64,000 nt of DNA from Candidatus Gastranaerophilales bacterium (GTDB lineage Bacteria > Cyanobacteriota > Vampirovibrionia > Gastranaerophilales > Gastranaerophilaceae): assembly GCA_947624325.1 (NCBI GenBank), contig CANQJT010000004.1, positions 124,001 to 188,000 of the forward strand, written 5' to 3'. The notes below the pieces were generated by a model, which saw only the letters and a list, made by a program, of their open reading frames with translations, did no database searches and was not told the origin of the DNA. Both the position numbers and the translations under genes were made by a program. Below are positions 54,346 to 62,955 of this stretch, in pieces (position 1 is the stretch's first letter; each line of letters begins with the position of its first letter).

Positions 54346-55422
54346 ATGATTATAGATGACTTACTAAAAGAAGTTGTAAGCTACAAAGCAAGTGATTTGC
54401 ATATATCAGCAGGATTACCGCCCGTAATAAGGGTAGATGGAAATTTATTAAGAACAAAGCATGATATAATGAGTCCGCAAGCTGTAGAAGATTTACTGTT
54501 TCCTATGCTCACAAACGAACAAAGAAGGACCTTAGAGCAAAACTGGGAGCTTGATATGTCTTACGGAATAGAAGGAGTAAGCCGTTTCAGGGTAAATATA
54601 TATAAAAATAAAGGCACATATGCAGCCGCATTCAGAACAATCACCAGTACAATTCCGTCTTTTGAATCACTGGGATTATCGGATGTAGTAAGAAAAATAA
54701 CTGAAAGACCAAGAGGATTGATATTAGTAACAGGTCCGACAGGGTCAGGGAAATCAACAACACTTGCTTCAATGATAGATTATATAAATGAAACAAGAAG
54801 TGAACATATTTTAACAATTGAAGACCCTATCGAATTTGTACACAGATCAAAAAAAAGTGTAGTACATCAAAGAGAACTCGGTCAAGATACAAGGTCATTT
54901 GCTAACGCACTAAAATCAGCATTAAGAGAAGACCCTGATATTATACTGGTGGGCGAAATGCGTGACGTTGAAACTATAGCACTTGCAATAACCGCTGCAG
55001 AAACAGGTCACTTGGTATTTGGTACATTACATACCTCATCTGCGAGCCAAACAATTGACCGTATCATAGACGTATTCCCTGAAGGACAGCAGCAGCAAAT
55101 AAGAGTCCAACTTGGTGCTTGTTTAGAAGGAGTTTTTGCGCAGACATTATTGCCGAGGATTAATCCGGACGGCAGTCAGAGAGGTCGTATTATGGCGCAG
55201 GAAATATTAATTAAAAACAATGCTGTATCAAATATGATTAGAGAAGGGAAATCAGCACAGCTTTATTCTGCAATACAAACAGGTGCTGCTCAAGGAATGC
55301 AGACTTTAGAAGCAGCTTTGAGCGAATTATATGCAAGAAAGCAAATTAGCGCAGAAGCAGCCCTATCTAAATCTCAAAGACCTGATGAATTAAGAAGATT
55401 AACAGGTATAGCTGAAGATTAA
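54346..55422 (+). CDS. pilT: Twitching motility ATPase PilT
   Basis: A 358-residue hexameric retraction ATPase. Walker A G-P-T-G-S-G-K-S-T is at about residues 127-135. The Asp box, the Walker B region (D-P-D-I-I-L-V-G-E-M-R-D) and the His box (T-G-H-L-V-F-G-T-L-H-T) are complete. The C-terminal A-x-x-x-M-I-R-E-G-K retraction motif distinguishes PilT from PilB. It drives pilus disassembly for twitching and DNA uptake. The gene converges on mlaE and overlaps it by 4 bases; it is far from the other pil genes in this window. Confidence 0.97.
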   Translation: MIIDDLLKEVVSYKASDLHISAGLPPVIRVDGNLLRTKHDIMSPQAVEDLLFPMLTNEQRRTLEQNWELDMSYGIEGVSRFRVNIYKNKGTYAAAFRTITSTIPSFESLGLSDVVRKITERPRGLILVTGPTGSGKSTTLASMIDYINETRSEHILTIEDPIEFVHRSKKSVVHQRELGQDTRSFANALKSALREDPDIILVGEMRDVETIALAITAAETGHLVFGTLHTSSASQTIDRIIDVFPEGQQQQIRVQLGACLEGVFAQTLLPRINPDGSQRGRIMAQEILIKNNAVSNMIREGKSAQLYSAIQTGAAQGMQTLEAALSELYARKQISAEAALSKSQRPDELRRLTGIAED

Positions 55423-56153
55423 ACAACATAAAATAAGAATGTAACAATTAAATCAACTAAAAGTAAAAATACGGTTGCTTTAATAGCCGCATTTGTAGTT
55501 GAAAGTCCGACACCTTTTGCACCGCCGTGTGTTTCATAGCCTTGTGTTGCACAGACAAGCGGAATTGTTATGCCGAATAAAAATCCTTTAAATATACTTA
55601 TATATATGTCTCTGGTATTAAGCCATAACCAAACGGAAGACATATAACGATTAGGATGAAGCCCTATTGTAAAATACGAAATAATCATACCGCCGAGCAC
55701 TCCAAACAATTCGGCAAGAATAACAACCATTGGAACGGTAATTGCGCCAGCCAGTATTCTCGGGGTAAAATAATAGCCTACAGGTTCAACTTTTAAAGTT
55801 TTTAAAGCATCTACTTGAGATGTAACTTTCATATTAGCGATTTCGGCACTTATTGCAGTACCTGCCCTTGCATTTATTGCAAGCGCAGCAAACCCCGGTG
55901 CAAGTTCACGAATTAATGCAACTGCTAAAAACCCACCTACATAGCTTTCTGCACCCGACATTAAAAATTGTTTTGATACCTGTAAGGCAATAACTACAGC
56001 CGCTATAAATACAATACTTAGTGCTATCGGCAATGAATCGTAGCTAATCATTACCGCTCTGGATATAACTGAGTCATACTTAACATTTCCGCCAAGTATA
56101 TATTTTATTACTTTTATAAAATTTTCTATGCATAATCCTAAAAAGTTTATCAT
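55419..56153 (-). CDS. mlaE: ABC transporter permease, MlaE family
   Basis: A 244-residue inner-membrane protein of the MlaE/DUF140 permease family, with R-E-L-A-P and A-R-A-G-T-A-I-S-A-E-I-A-x-M-K-V motifs in the central region and five or so membrane segments. MlaE works with MlaF ATPase and MlaD to move phospholipids between the inner and outer membranes; in cyanobacteria and plastids the homologue is TGD1. It is coupled to mutL by a 4-base overlap. The ATPase and substrate-binding genes are not in the window. Confidence 0.93.
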   Translation of the reverse strand: MINFLGLCIENFIKVIKYILGGNVKYDSVISRAVMISYDSLPIALSIVFIAAVVIALQVSKQFLMSGAESYVGGFLAVALIRELAPGFAALAINARAGTAISAEIANMKVTSQVDALKTLKVEPVGYYFTPRILAGAITVPMVVILAELFGVLGGMIISYFTIGLHPNRYMSSVWLWLNTRDIYISIFKGFLFGITIPLVCATQGYETHGGAKGVGLSTTNAAIKATVFLLLVDLIVTFLFYVV

Positions 56154-57940
56154 TTATTATCCTTTACGCACCTGTCAAAATATGATGCAATTTCTTTCAA
56201 CGGGATATAGTGTGAAATTGGTCTGCCATGCGGACATGTATATGGATTTTTTGTAGTCCTTAATTTTTTTACTATATCTTCCATTTGCCACAAGGTTAAC
56301 TTTTCACCTGCTTTTACCGAAGCTTTGCAGGAGGTTGTTATTAGTATCCTCTCTTCTATTGTATCTAAGTCGCTATCGGGTGAATTTTTTAAGTTTTTCA
56401 AAAGCTCTGACAGCACATCTTTAGGTTTTGCCTGAGATAAAACCTGCGGAATTTTCTTAAATATTACCTGATTATTTGATATTTTTTCAATTTGATAGCC
56501 GAATTTATTTAATTGTTCTTTTGCATTTTCCAAAATATCAGTATCAACAGGCTCAACATCAATAACATCTGAAACAATTAAAAGCTGTGAAGCAATTTCT
56601 TTTTCGCTTTTTAATTTTTCATAAATATATCGTTCCTGTGCAATATGCTGGTCTATTATTTCAAGATTATCTTCATTTTCAACAAGTATATATGTATTAT
56701 TATACTGACCTATAACATTTATTTGCTTCAAACGGGGAGTTGAATCAAATGTTATTTCCATTTTCTTTTGAAAGACTTCCTCGTCCGATTGAGGTTTATC
56801 CTCTATTTTTCTTTCAACTTTAATAGGGAAAATAGGACTTTTTATATCTTCGGTATCCTCCTTAACAAAAGCGGAAGAAGTATTAAAAGGCAGAATATTA
56901 TTAGATTTTTCAATTGTTTGTGCGAGAACGCAGTTGTTTTCAAAATCTGTTTTAATATTTGAAAGTGCAGAACTAAGTGCGCTTTGAACAAAATTAAATA
57001 TCCTGTTAGGATTTTTATATCTGACTTCTCTTTTAGTAGGATGTGCGTTAACATCAACTTCTTCAGGGTTGATATGAAGATTAATCACCACAAACGGATA
57101 TCTTCCGTTGGGGAGCATATTCTTATAAGCGATATCAATAGCTTTCAACATTACAGGGCATTTTATCATTCTTGAATTAACAAATGTATAAATTGATTTT
57201 TTACTTGAACGAGTGTAAGAAGGAACCGAAACATAGCCGTCAATAGCTAAACCGCCTAAAGAATCCGTTTTTTTAACTTCTTTCAGTTCTTCAATAATAT
57301 TCGGAGGATAAATTTGTGTAATTCTTGTCAACAAATCGGCATTTTGCGTTGTTGTTAAAATTTGGTTTCCTTCATTTTTAAGAATAAAAGCTATTTTAGG
57401 ATTTGCCAAGGCAAGAGCATTAACTAATTCCTGAATGTATGCAAATTCGGTTTTAGGATTTTTTAAAAATTTCAAACGAGCAGGCTGGTTAAAAAATAAA
57501 TCTTTAATTTCCATAATAGTACCTTGAGCACAACCTGTTTGAGAAGCATTAACGACCGAATTTTCCGATTCAACTTTAGTCCCATAGTCAAAATCTTTTG
57601 TTCTTGTAGTACAGGAAACTCTTGCTATAGAAATAATACTTGCGAGGGCCTCACCTCTAAACCCCAATGTTTCTATATTAAAAAGGCTGTTTTCATCAGT
57701 AAGTTTGCTTGTTGCATGTTTTGAAAAAGCAAGCTGAATATCATCCGGATGAATACCGGAACCGTTATCAGCTATACGAATATTTCTGCACTCATTGGAA
57801 ACAGATATTTCTATTTTTGATGCAAGTGCATCTATGGAATTTTCAACAAGTTCTTTAACAACACTGGCCGGTCGTTCAATTACTTCACCGGCAGCTATTT
57901 GATTTATTAAATTAACAGGTAATTGTTTTATTCTTGCCAT
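56150..57940 (-). CDS. mutL: DNA mismatch repair protein MutL with endonuclease motif
   Basis: A 596-residue protein. The GHKL ATPase domain is N-terminal (V-E-N-S-I-D-A, D-N-G-S-G-I and G-F-R-G-E-A-L motifs). The C-terminal dimerisation domain has D-Q-H-I-A-Q-E-R-Y-I-Y-E, which fits the metal-dependent nuclease motif DQHxX2EX4E, plus a late C-P-H-G-R-P. It is therefore of the nicking type found where MutH is absent. It acts with MutS, which is not in the window. Translation of mlaE is coupled to its stop. Confidence 0.97.
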   Translation of the reverse strand: MARIKQLPVNLINQIAAGEVIERPASVVKELVENSIDALASKIEISVSNECRNIRIADNGSGIHPDDIQLAFSKHATSKLTDENSLFNIETLGFRGEALASIISIARVSCTTRTKDFDYGTKVESENSVVNASQTGCAQGTIMEIKDLFFNQPARLKFLKNPKTEFAYIQELVNALALANPKIAFILKNEGNQILTTTQNADLLTRITQIYPPNIIEELKEVKKTDSLGGLAIDGYVSVPSYTRSSKKSIYTFVNSRMIKCPVMLKAIDIAYKNMLPNGRYPFVVINLHINPEEVDVNAHPTKREVRYKNPNRIFNFVQSALSSALSNIKTDFENNCVLAQTIEKSNNILPFNTSSAFVKEDTEDIKSPIFPIKVERKIEDKPQSDEEVFQKKMEITFDSTPRLKQINVIGQYNNTYILVENEDNLEIIDQHIAQERYIYEKLKSEKEIASQLLIVSDVIDVEPVDTDILENAKEQLNKFGYQIEKISNNQVIFKKIPQVLSQAKPKDVLSELLKNLKNSPDSDLDTIEERILITTSCKASVKAGEKLTLWQMEDIVKKLRTTKNPYTCPHGRPISHYIPLKEIASYFDRCVKDNK

Positions 57941-58028
57941 AACTATATTTTAATACACATAAGAATTAAATTTTATTTTTAAAAAAAAATGTTACAAATT
58001 TATTTTTTTCACATATAATAAGAGTAAT

Positions 58029-58100
58029 GCGAGCGTAATTCAGTGGTAGAATGCAACCTTCCCAAGGTTGACGTCGAGGGTTCGAGTCCCTTCGCTCGCT
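58029..58100 (+). tRNA. tRNA-Gly (CCC anticodon)
   Basis: A 72-base cloverleaf. The acceptor stem is GCGAGCG/CGCTCGC with discriminator T, the D stem ATTC/GAAT, the anticodon stem CAACC/GGTTG around TTCCCAA, and the T stem GAGGG/CCCTT with a G-U pair. CCA is not encoded. A TATAAT box lies at 58014-58019. The last 16 bases are repeated twice in the array that follows. Confidence 0.93.
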
Positions 58101-58464
58101 ATTTTATTTGAATTTTATATATATTAGGGACGAGAACCCTCTCAAGATGAAATCTTGACTCGGTTCGAGCACGAGTGAGCAGAGGCTGCAGTGACGGATG
58201 CGTTGAGCATTCGGCACGAAATGCCGTTTATTGCGAACGAGCAAGAAGTCCCTTCGCTCGCTATTTTATTTGAATTTTATATATATTAGGGACGAGAACC
58301 CTCTCAAGATGAAATCTTGACTCGGTTCGAGCACGAGTGAGCAGAGGCTGCAGTGACGGATGCGTTGAGCATTCGGCACGAAATGCCGTTTATTGCGAAC
58401 GAGCAAGAAGTCCCTTCGCTCGCTGTTTTATTTGAATTTTATATATATTAGGGACGAGAACCCT
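58085..58464. repeat. Tandem 162-bp repeats after tRNA-Gly, each carrying the tRNA 3' end
   Basis: The 16-base tRNA 3' end recurs at 58247 and 58409, giving a period of exactly 162 bases and about 2.35 copies. The two full units are nearly identical. Beyond the tRNA part each unit has ATTTTATTTGAA then AGGGACGAGAACCCT, a perfect hairpin TCAAGAT/ATCTTGA and a second one CGGCA/TGCCG. The last copy stops after AGGGACGAGAACCCT. In tRNA orientation the array is directly downstream and could be co-transcribed. Confidence 0.92.
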
Positions 58465-58500
58465 ATTATCCAAAAACTTTGTTCAAAAATTTTTAATTAA

Positions 58501-58522
58501 TTTTGTTTACCTGTTAACAAAA
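58501..58522 (+). promoter_or_regulatory. Upstream candidate MarR operator
   Basis: Inverted repeat TTTTGTTTAC-CT-GTTAACAAAA with one mismatch between arms. It shares the GTTAACAA core with a second palindrome 63 bases downstream (centre to centre, about six helical turns). Confidence 0.6.
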
Positions 58523-58535
58523 TTTCATATTAGGA

Positions 58536-58584
58536 TTGACAACTACATAAAAAAGATAAATAATATTGTTAACGAGTTAACAAT
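58536..58584 (+). promoter_or_regulatory. marR-operon promoter and main operator
   Basis: TTGACA (58536-58541) with an AATAAT -10 at 58559-58564, 17 bases apart, then a perfect palindrome ATTGTTAAC-GA-GTTAACAAT (58565-58584) right after the -10. Length and symmetry fit a MarR-family dimer, which would block transcription start. The ATG follows 11 bases later. Confidence 0.75.
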
Positions 58585-58595
58585 AATGAGGTAAT

Positions 58596-59066
58596 ATGCA
58601 GGATAAAATTCTAAATACATTATTTAACTTATATGACCTTACAAGCCAGCTGGATATTTTGTACAAAGAAGAGTTTGGTGATATTTTAACACATTATACA
58701 TATACAGAAATGCATACGATAGATGCAATCGGCAAAATAGAAAATCCTAACGTAACTAAAATATCAAAATACTTAAATCTGACAAAAGCAGGAATAAGTA
58801 AAACAATAAAGAAACTTGCAGAGAAAAAAACAATAGAAATATACAAAATCCCCGATAATAAAAAAGAAACATATTATAAATTAACAAAAGTCGGTCAAGA
58901 GGTATTTGATAAACATTTAAAAATGCATAAAAATTGGTGTGAAAAAGATAAAACCTTTTTTAAACAATTTAATAAAAAAGAATTAGAAACTACATACGAA
59001 GTTTTAAATAAATATACCAAAGCCCTGCAAACAAGATTAGAAAATATAAAGGAAAGTTTAAAATGA
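58596..59066 (+). CDS. MarR-family transcriptional regulator
   Basis: A 156-residue winged-helix protein: dimerisation helices at both ends and a helix-turn-helix at about residues 45-90 (N-V-T-K-I-S-K-Y-L-N-L-T-K-A-G-I-S-K-T-I-K-K-L, then wing K-K-E-T-Y-Y-K-L-T). It starts an operon with an HMA protein and a metal ATPase (4-base overlap, then a short gap). Two palindromes before the gene are probable binding sites. It may sense metal directly, as ZitR/AdcR do, or another signal; no Cys/His cluster decides this. Confidence 0.88.
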   Translation: MQDKILNTLFNLYDLTSQLDILYKEEFGDILTHYTYTEMHTIDAIGKIENPNVTKISKYLNLTKAGISKTIKKLAEKKTIEIYKIPDNKKETYYKLTKVGQEVFDKHLKMHKNWCEKDKTFFKQFNKKELETTYEVLNKYTKALQTRLENIKESLK

Positions 59067-59281
59067 AAAAGACATACAAGATTGAAGTTGATTGTGCAAA
59101 TTGCGCCAATTTAATGGAGGAAACTGCCCGAAAAACAAAAGGTGTTAACAATGCGGTAGTAAATTTTATGACTCAAAAAATTGAGATAGAATTTTCTGAA
59201 AATGCTGATGTTTCAAGTGTTATGCAGGAAGTTATAAAAAACTGCAAAAAAATAGAAGAAGATTGTGAAATTTATATTTAA
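59063..59281 (+). CDS. Standalone heavy-metal-associated (HMA) domain protein
   Basis: A 72-residue ferredoxin-like HMA domain with the metal-binding loop D-C-A-N-C-A-N at residues 10-16 (C-x-x-C; the usual form is G-M-T/D-C-x-x-C) and a C-terminal second Cys-rich end (N-C-K-K-I-E-E-D-C). The gene overlaps marR and lies 16 bases before the P-type ATPase, which itself lacks an N-terminal HMA domain. It is thus the ATPase's metal-binding domain split off, acting as a chaperone or regulatory subunit in trans. Confidence 0.9.
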   Translation: MKKTYKIEVDCANCANLMEETARKTKGVNNAVVNFMTQKIEIEFSENADVSSVMQEVIKNCKKIEEDCEIYI

Positions 59282-59297
59282 AAAATCTGATAAATAA

Positions 59298-61205
59298 ATG
59301 AACAAAAAACAGAAAAAAATGTTAATAAGAATTATTGCTGCAAGTGTGCTTTTAACAGGGCTACACTTTGTTCCTATAAATGGTGCCCTAAGATTTATTG
59401 CATACATGATTCCATATTACATAATAGGAAATGACATAATCAAAAAAGCATATAAAGGGATAATAAATCTTAAACCTTTTGATGAATCACTGTTAATGGC
59501 AATAGCGACACTTGGAGCAATTATTCTTGCAATATACAATGAAATCCACGGGCAAACAGGCGATTATGTTGAAGCTATTGCAGTTATGCTATTTTATCAA
59601 ATCGGAGAATTTTTTCAAAGTACAGCCGTTACAAAAAGCCGTAAACATATTTCAGAATTAATGGATATAAGACCTGATTATGCAAATATTGAAAGAAACG
59701 GTGCTATTGAAAAGGTTAATCCCAATGAAGTTTCAGTTGGCGACACAATTATAATAACAGCAGGCGAAAAAGTTCCTTTAGACGGAATTATTATTGAAGG
59801 GAATTCCACTATAAATACATCTGCGCTTACAGGTGAAAGTATACCAAAGACAGCAGGGATAAACGATGAAATTATATCAGGCTCTATTAATTTAACAGGG
59901 TTGTTAAAAGTAAGAGTAACGAAAAATTTTGGAGAATCAACCGTATCAAAAATATTAGAACTTGTAGAAAATGCAAGTTCAAAAAAATCGAAATCCGAGA
60001 ATTTTATTACAAAATTTGCAAGAGTTTATACTCCGATAGTAGTTTTTTCTGCAATAATACTGGCAATATTGCCTCCTGTTTTTAGAATTACATTTTTAAA
60101 TATGCCTGCATTATGGAGTACATGGATATACAGAGCATTGACATTTCTTGTAATAAGCTGTCCATGTGCTTTAGTCATAAGTATTCCGTTAACGTTTTTT
60201 GCAGGAATAGGCGGTGCATCAAGAGCAGGGATTTTAATTAAAGGCTCAAACTGCATAGAAACATTATCCAATATCAAAACTGTTGTATTTGATAAAACAG
60301 GAACATTAACCCAAGGGGTATTTGAAGTAAATGCAGTACATCATAATAAAATAGATGAGAAACAGCTTATAGAATATGCGGCTTTGGCAGAAAGCACAAG
60401 TTTACATCCCATAGCATTAAGCCTTAAAAAAGCTTATAACAAAAAAATTGATTTAACTCGGGTAAAAGATGTTCAAGAAATAAGCGGAAACGGAATAATT
60501 GCTCAAATTGATGATACGGAAGTTATAGCAGGTAATGAAAAAATAATGAAAAAATTCGGTATCGAACCTATAATATGCCATAGCAGCGGAACAATTATTC
60601 ATGTTGCAATTAATAAAAATTATATGGGGCATATTGTAATTTCGGATGTTATAAAACCTGAAGCGGAAAATACCATTAAAGAACTAAAAAAAATCGGAAT
60701 AAAAAATATAATAATGCTGACAGGTGATTTAAAAAAAGCTGCTCAAAATGTTGCGGAAAAACTCAGAATAACCGAATTTTATGCGGAACTTTTACCGAAT
60801 GATAAATTAAATAAAATGGAAGAAATAATAAATAATAAAAATACAGCCGCATTTGCAGGCGACGGAATTAATGATGCACCTGTTTTATCAAGAGCGGATA
60901 TTGGGATTGCAATGGGAGCAATGGGTTCTGATGCGGCAATAGAAGCAGCTGATGTCGTTTTAATGGACGATAATCCTTTAAAAATACCCTTGGCTGTTAA
61001 AATTTCAAAAAAGTGTTTAAGTATAGTAAAACAAAATATTTTATTTGCACTTATAGTTAAATTTATTTGTCTTATCTTAGGTGCGGCAGGTATTGCCAAT
61101 ATGTGGCTTGCGGTGTTTGCAGATGTCGGAGTTATGATTTTATGTATTTTAAATGCTTTTAGAATGCTGTTTTTCAACGATTTTCATGTTAAGATAAAAT
61201 CATGA
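59298..61205 (+). CDS. Heavy-metal P1B-type ATPase (Zn/Cd/Pb type, CadA/ZntA-like)
   Basis: A 635-residue pump. The TGES actuator motif (T-G-E-S), the CPC metal motif in S-C-P-C-A-L-V-I-S (about residue 290), D-K-T-G-T-L-T with the phosphorylated Asp (about 331), S-L-H-P (HP motif) and G-D-G-I-N-D-A-P are all present. CPC with the following I-P-L and the C-terminal G-x-x-x-M-W-L-A-V-F-A-D segment fit the zinc/cadmium group rather than copper ATPases. There is no N-terminal HMA domain; the preceding 72-residue gene supplies it. Efflux from the cytoplasm is expected. Confidence 0.94.
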   Translation: MNKKQKKMLIRIIAASVLLTGLHFVPINGALRFIAYMIPYYIIGNDIIKKAYKGIINLKPFDESLLMAIATLGAIILAIYNEIHGQTGDYVEAIAVMLFYQIGEFFQSTAVTKSRKHISELMDIRPDYANIERNGAIEKVNPNEVSVGDTIIITAGEKVPLDGIIIEGNSTINTSALTGESIPKTAGINDEIISGSINLTGLLKVRVTKNFGESTVSKILELVENASSKKSKSENFITKFARVYTPIVVFSAIILAILPPVFRITFLNMPALWSTWIYRALTFLVISCPCALVISIPLTFFAGIGGASRAGILIKGSNCIETLSNIKTVVFDKTGTLTQGVFEVNAVHHNKIDEKQLIEYAALAESTSLHPIALSLKKAYNKKIDLTRVKDVQEISGNGIIAQIDDTEVIAGNEKIMKKFGIEPIICHSSGTIIHVAINKNYMGHIVISDVIKPEAENTIKELKKIGIKNIIMLTGDLKKAAQNVAEKLRITEFYAELLPNDKLNKMEEIINNKNTAAFAGDGINDAPVLSRADIGIAMGAMGSDAAIEAADVVLMDDNPLKIPLAVKISKKCLSIVKQNILFALIVKFICLILGAAGIANMWLAVFADVGVMILCILNAFRMLFFNDFHVKIKS

Positions 61206-61227
61206 TGAAATAAGAAATTTAAGCGAT

Positions 61228-61257
61228 ACGGGATTATTAGTCAGCGGAATAACCCGT
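61228..61257 (+). other. Hairpin between the ATPase and larE
   Basis: A 10-bp stem with one bulged base (ACGGG-A-TTATT with AATAACCCGT) and a nine-base loop. No T run follows, so it is not a typical terminator. It may stabilise the end of the ATPase message or affect larE. Confidence 0.45.
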
Positions 61258-61310
61258 TGATGTAAAGGTTTCATCGGTAAAACAAATGAAAAATTAAAAC
61301 GGTAGATTTA

Positions 61311-62096
61311 ATGGAAGCAGAAATATCTTTGGAAAATAAATACAGTAACCTAAAAACATATTTAAAAGATTTAGGTTCTGTTTTAGTTGCTTTTTCGTCA
61401 GGTGTTGATTCAAGTTTTCTTTTAAAAACCGCATCGGAAGTATTAGGCAGCAATGTTACCGCAGTAACTGCAAAATCACCATTATTTCCTGATAGAGAGC
61501 TTAAAGAAGCAAAAGAATTTTGTATAAAAAACAAAATTAAACATATAATTGTTGATATTGATATTGAAAATATTAAAAACAATCCTGAAAATCGCTGTTA
61601 TATATGCAAAAAGAATATTTTCAGCAAATTTCTTAAAATTGCGGAATTAAATAATATTAAATATGTTATAGAAGGCTCTAATATTGATGATGACAATGAT
61701 TACCGTCCCGGCATGAAGGCTGTAAAAGAGCTTAATATAAAAAGTCCTTTAAAAGAAGCAGGATTAACAAAAGAAGAAATCAGAATTCTTTCGGGAAATA
61801 ATAAACCTTCTTTTGCATGTTTAGCATCAAGGTTTGTTTACGGTGAAGAAATTACGGAAGAAAAACTTAAAATGGTTGAAAAAGCAGAGCAAATTCTTTT
61901 CAATTCCGGTTTTAAACAAGTCAGAGTCAGGCTTCATGGCAATCTTGCAAGAATTGAAGTTTTACAAACAGAATTTGAAAAGCTTATTAACTCTGATATA
62001 TACGGCAAAATTAAAAATCTTGGCTTTGACTATGTCACGATGGATTTACAAGGTTACAGAACAGGCAGTATGAATGAAGTTATTAATCCGAAATAA
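61311..62096 (+). CDS. larE: LarE, ATP-dependent sacrificial sulfur transferase
   Basis: A 261-residue PP-loop ATPase with S-S-G-V-D-S-S-F-L-L (about residues 29-38), R-C-Y-I-C-K-K (about 94-100; the usual R-C-Y-x-C-K) and A-C-L-A-S-R-F-x-Y-G-E-x-I-T (about 170-183). In LarE a Cys near the latter motif donates its sulfur to the pyridinium precursor of the nickel-pincer nucleotide; this family also has multi-cysteine forms. larC and larB lie nearby on the other strand. The DMT transporter gene overlaps its end by 23 bases. Confidence 0.93.
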   Translation: MEAEISLENKYSNLKTYLKDLGSVLVAFSSGVDSSFLLKTASEVLGSNVTAVTAKSPLFPDRELKEAKEFCIKNKIKHIIVDIDIENIKNNPENRCYICKKNIFSKFLKIAELNNIKYVIEGSNIDDDNDYRPGMKAVKELNIKSPLKEAGLTKEEIRILSGNNKPSFACLASRFVYGEEITEEKLKMVEKAEQILFNSGFKQVRVRLHGNLARIEVLQTEFEKLINSDIYGKIKNLGFDYVTMDLQGYRTGSMNEVINPK

Positions 62097-62955
62097 AAAC
62101 CTTTCAGCGGTTTTAAGTGCATTAATATCAGCATGTTTATTTGCTTTATGCATTCCTTTTGCAAAACTTTTGAGTAATCATGTTCCCACTGTAACAATGG
62201 GCGGTTTACTGTACTTAGGAGCAGGTTTTGGATTGTTTTTAACATTTTTGCTAAAACATTCTGACAGTGAATTATCTTTAACAAAGAAAGAAATACCTTA
62301 TTCAATATGTATGATAATACTTGATATATGTGCAATAATCTTTTTAATACTTGGTATATCCAAAACAACAGGAGCCAATGCTTCACTTATAGGCAATTTT
62401 GAACTTGCGGCAACAGTGATTTTTGCATTTTTAATATTTAAAGAAAAGATATCAAAAAATCTTTTTATTGCAATCTTGTTAATAACTTTAGCAAGTATAA
62501 TCTTAACTTTTGAAGGTTACGGAAGTTTTATCTTTAATATCGGGTCTTTTTTTGTTTTATTATCCTGCATTTGCTGGGGATTAGAAAATAATTTTACAAG
62601 ACTGCTCAGCATAAAAGATACAAGACAAATAACCATAATAAAAGGGATTTTTTCGGGGCTGGGCGGATTAATTATTTCATTAATAATCGGAGAAGTTTTT
62701 CCGTCAACAAAATGGGTGTTATTAACAATGCTTTTAGGGTTTTTCTCTTACGGGGTGAGTGTATGCCTCTATATATATGCTCAAAGATTTTTAGGAGCTT
62801 CAAAAACAGGTGCTATATATTCCTTAGCACCTTATTTTGGTGTGGTTTTCTCGCTTATTATTTTAAAAGAAAAACCGCTCTTACAGTTTTATACGGCACT
62901 TATTATTATGATTATTGCAACTTTATTAGTTATAAGAGATACTAAAAACTCTTAA
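62074..62955 (+). CDS. DMT-superfamily (EamA) transporter
   Basis: A 293-residue protein with ten hydrophobic segments in two EamA halves (about residues 10-140 and 150-288). F-A-L-C-I-P-F-A-K in helix 1 and W-G-L-E-N-N-F-T-R mid-protein are typical. Members export amino acids, nucleotides or other small molecules. Its start overlaps larE by 23 bases, which suggests coupling, but a nickel or cofactor role is not supported by known families. Its 3' end overlaps the convergent larC gene by 30 bases. Confidence 0.87.
   Translation: MKLLIRNKNLSAVLSALISACLFALCIPFAKLLSNHVPTVTMGGLLYLGAGFGLFLTFLLKHSDSELSLTKKEIPYSICMIILDICAIIFLILGISKTTGANASLIGNFELAATVIFAFLIFKEKISKNLFIAILLITLASIILTFEGYGSFIFNIGSFFVLLSCICWGLENNFTRLLSIKDTRQITIIKGIFSGLGGLIISLIIGEVFPSTKWVLLTMLLGFFSYGVSVCLYIYAQRFLGASKTGAIYSLAPYFGVVFSLIILKEKPLLQFYTALIIMIIATLLVIRDTKNS

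Noticed and set aside
58085-58464. Attachment-site duplications of an integrative element at tRNA-Gly
   Set aside because: The copies are tandem at fixed 162-base spacing, with no integrase or cargo between them; a tRNA-associated repeat explains them better. The same argument applies at 31541-32010.
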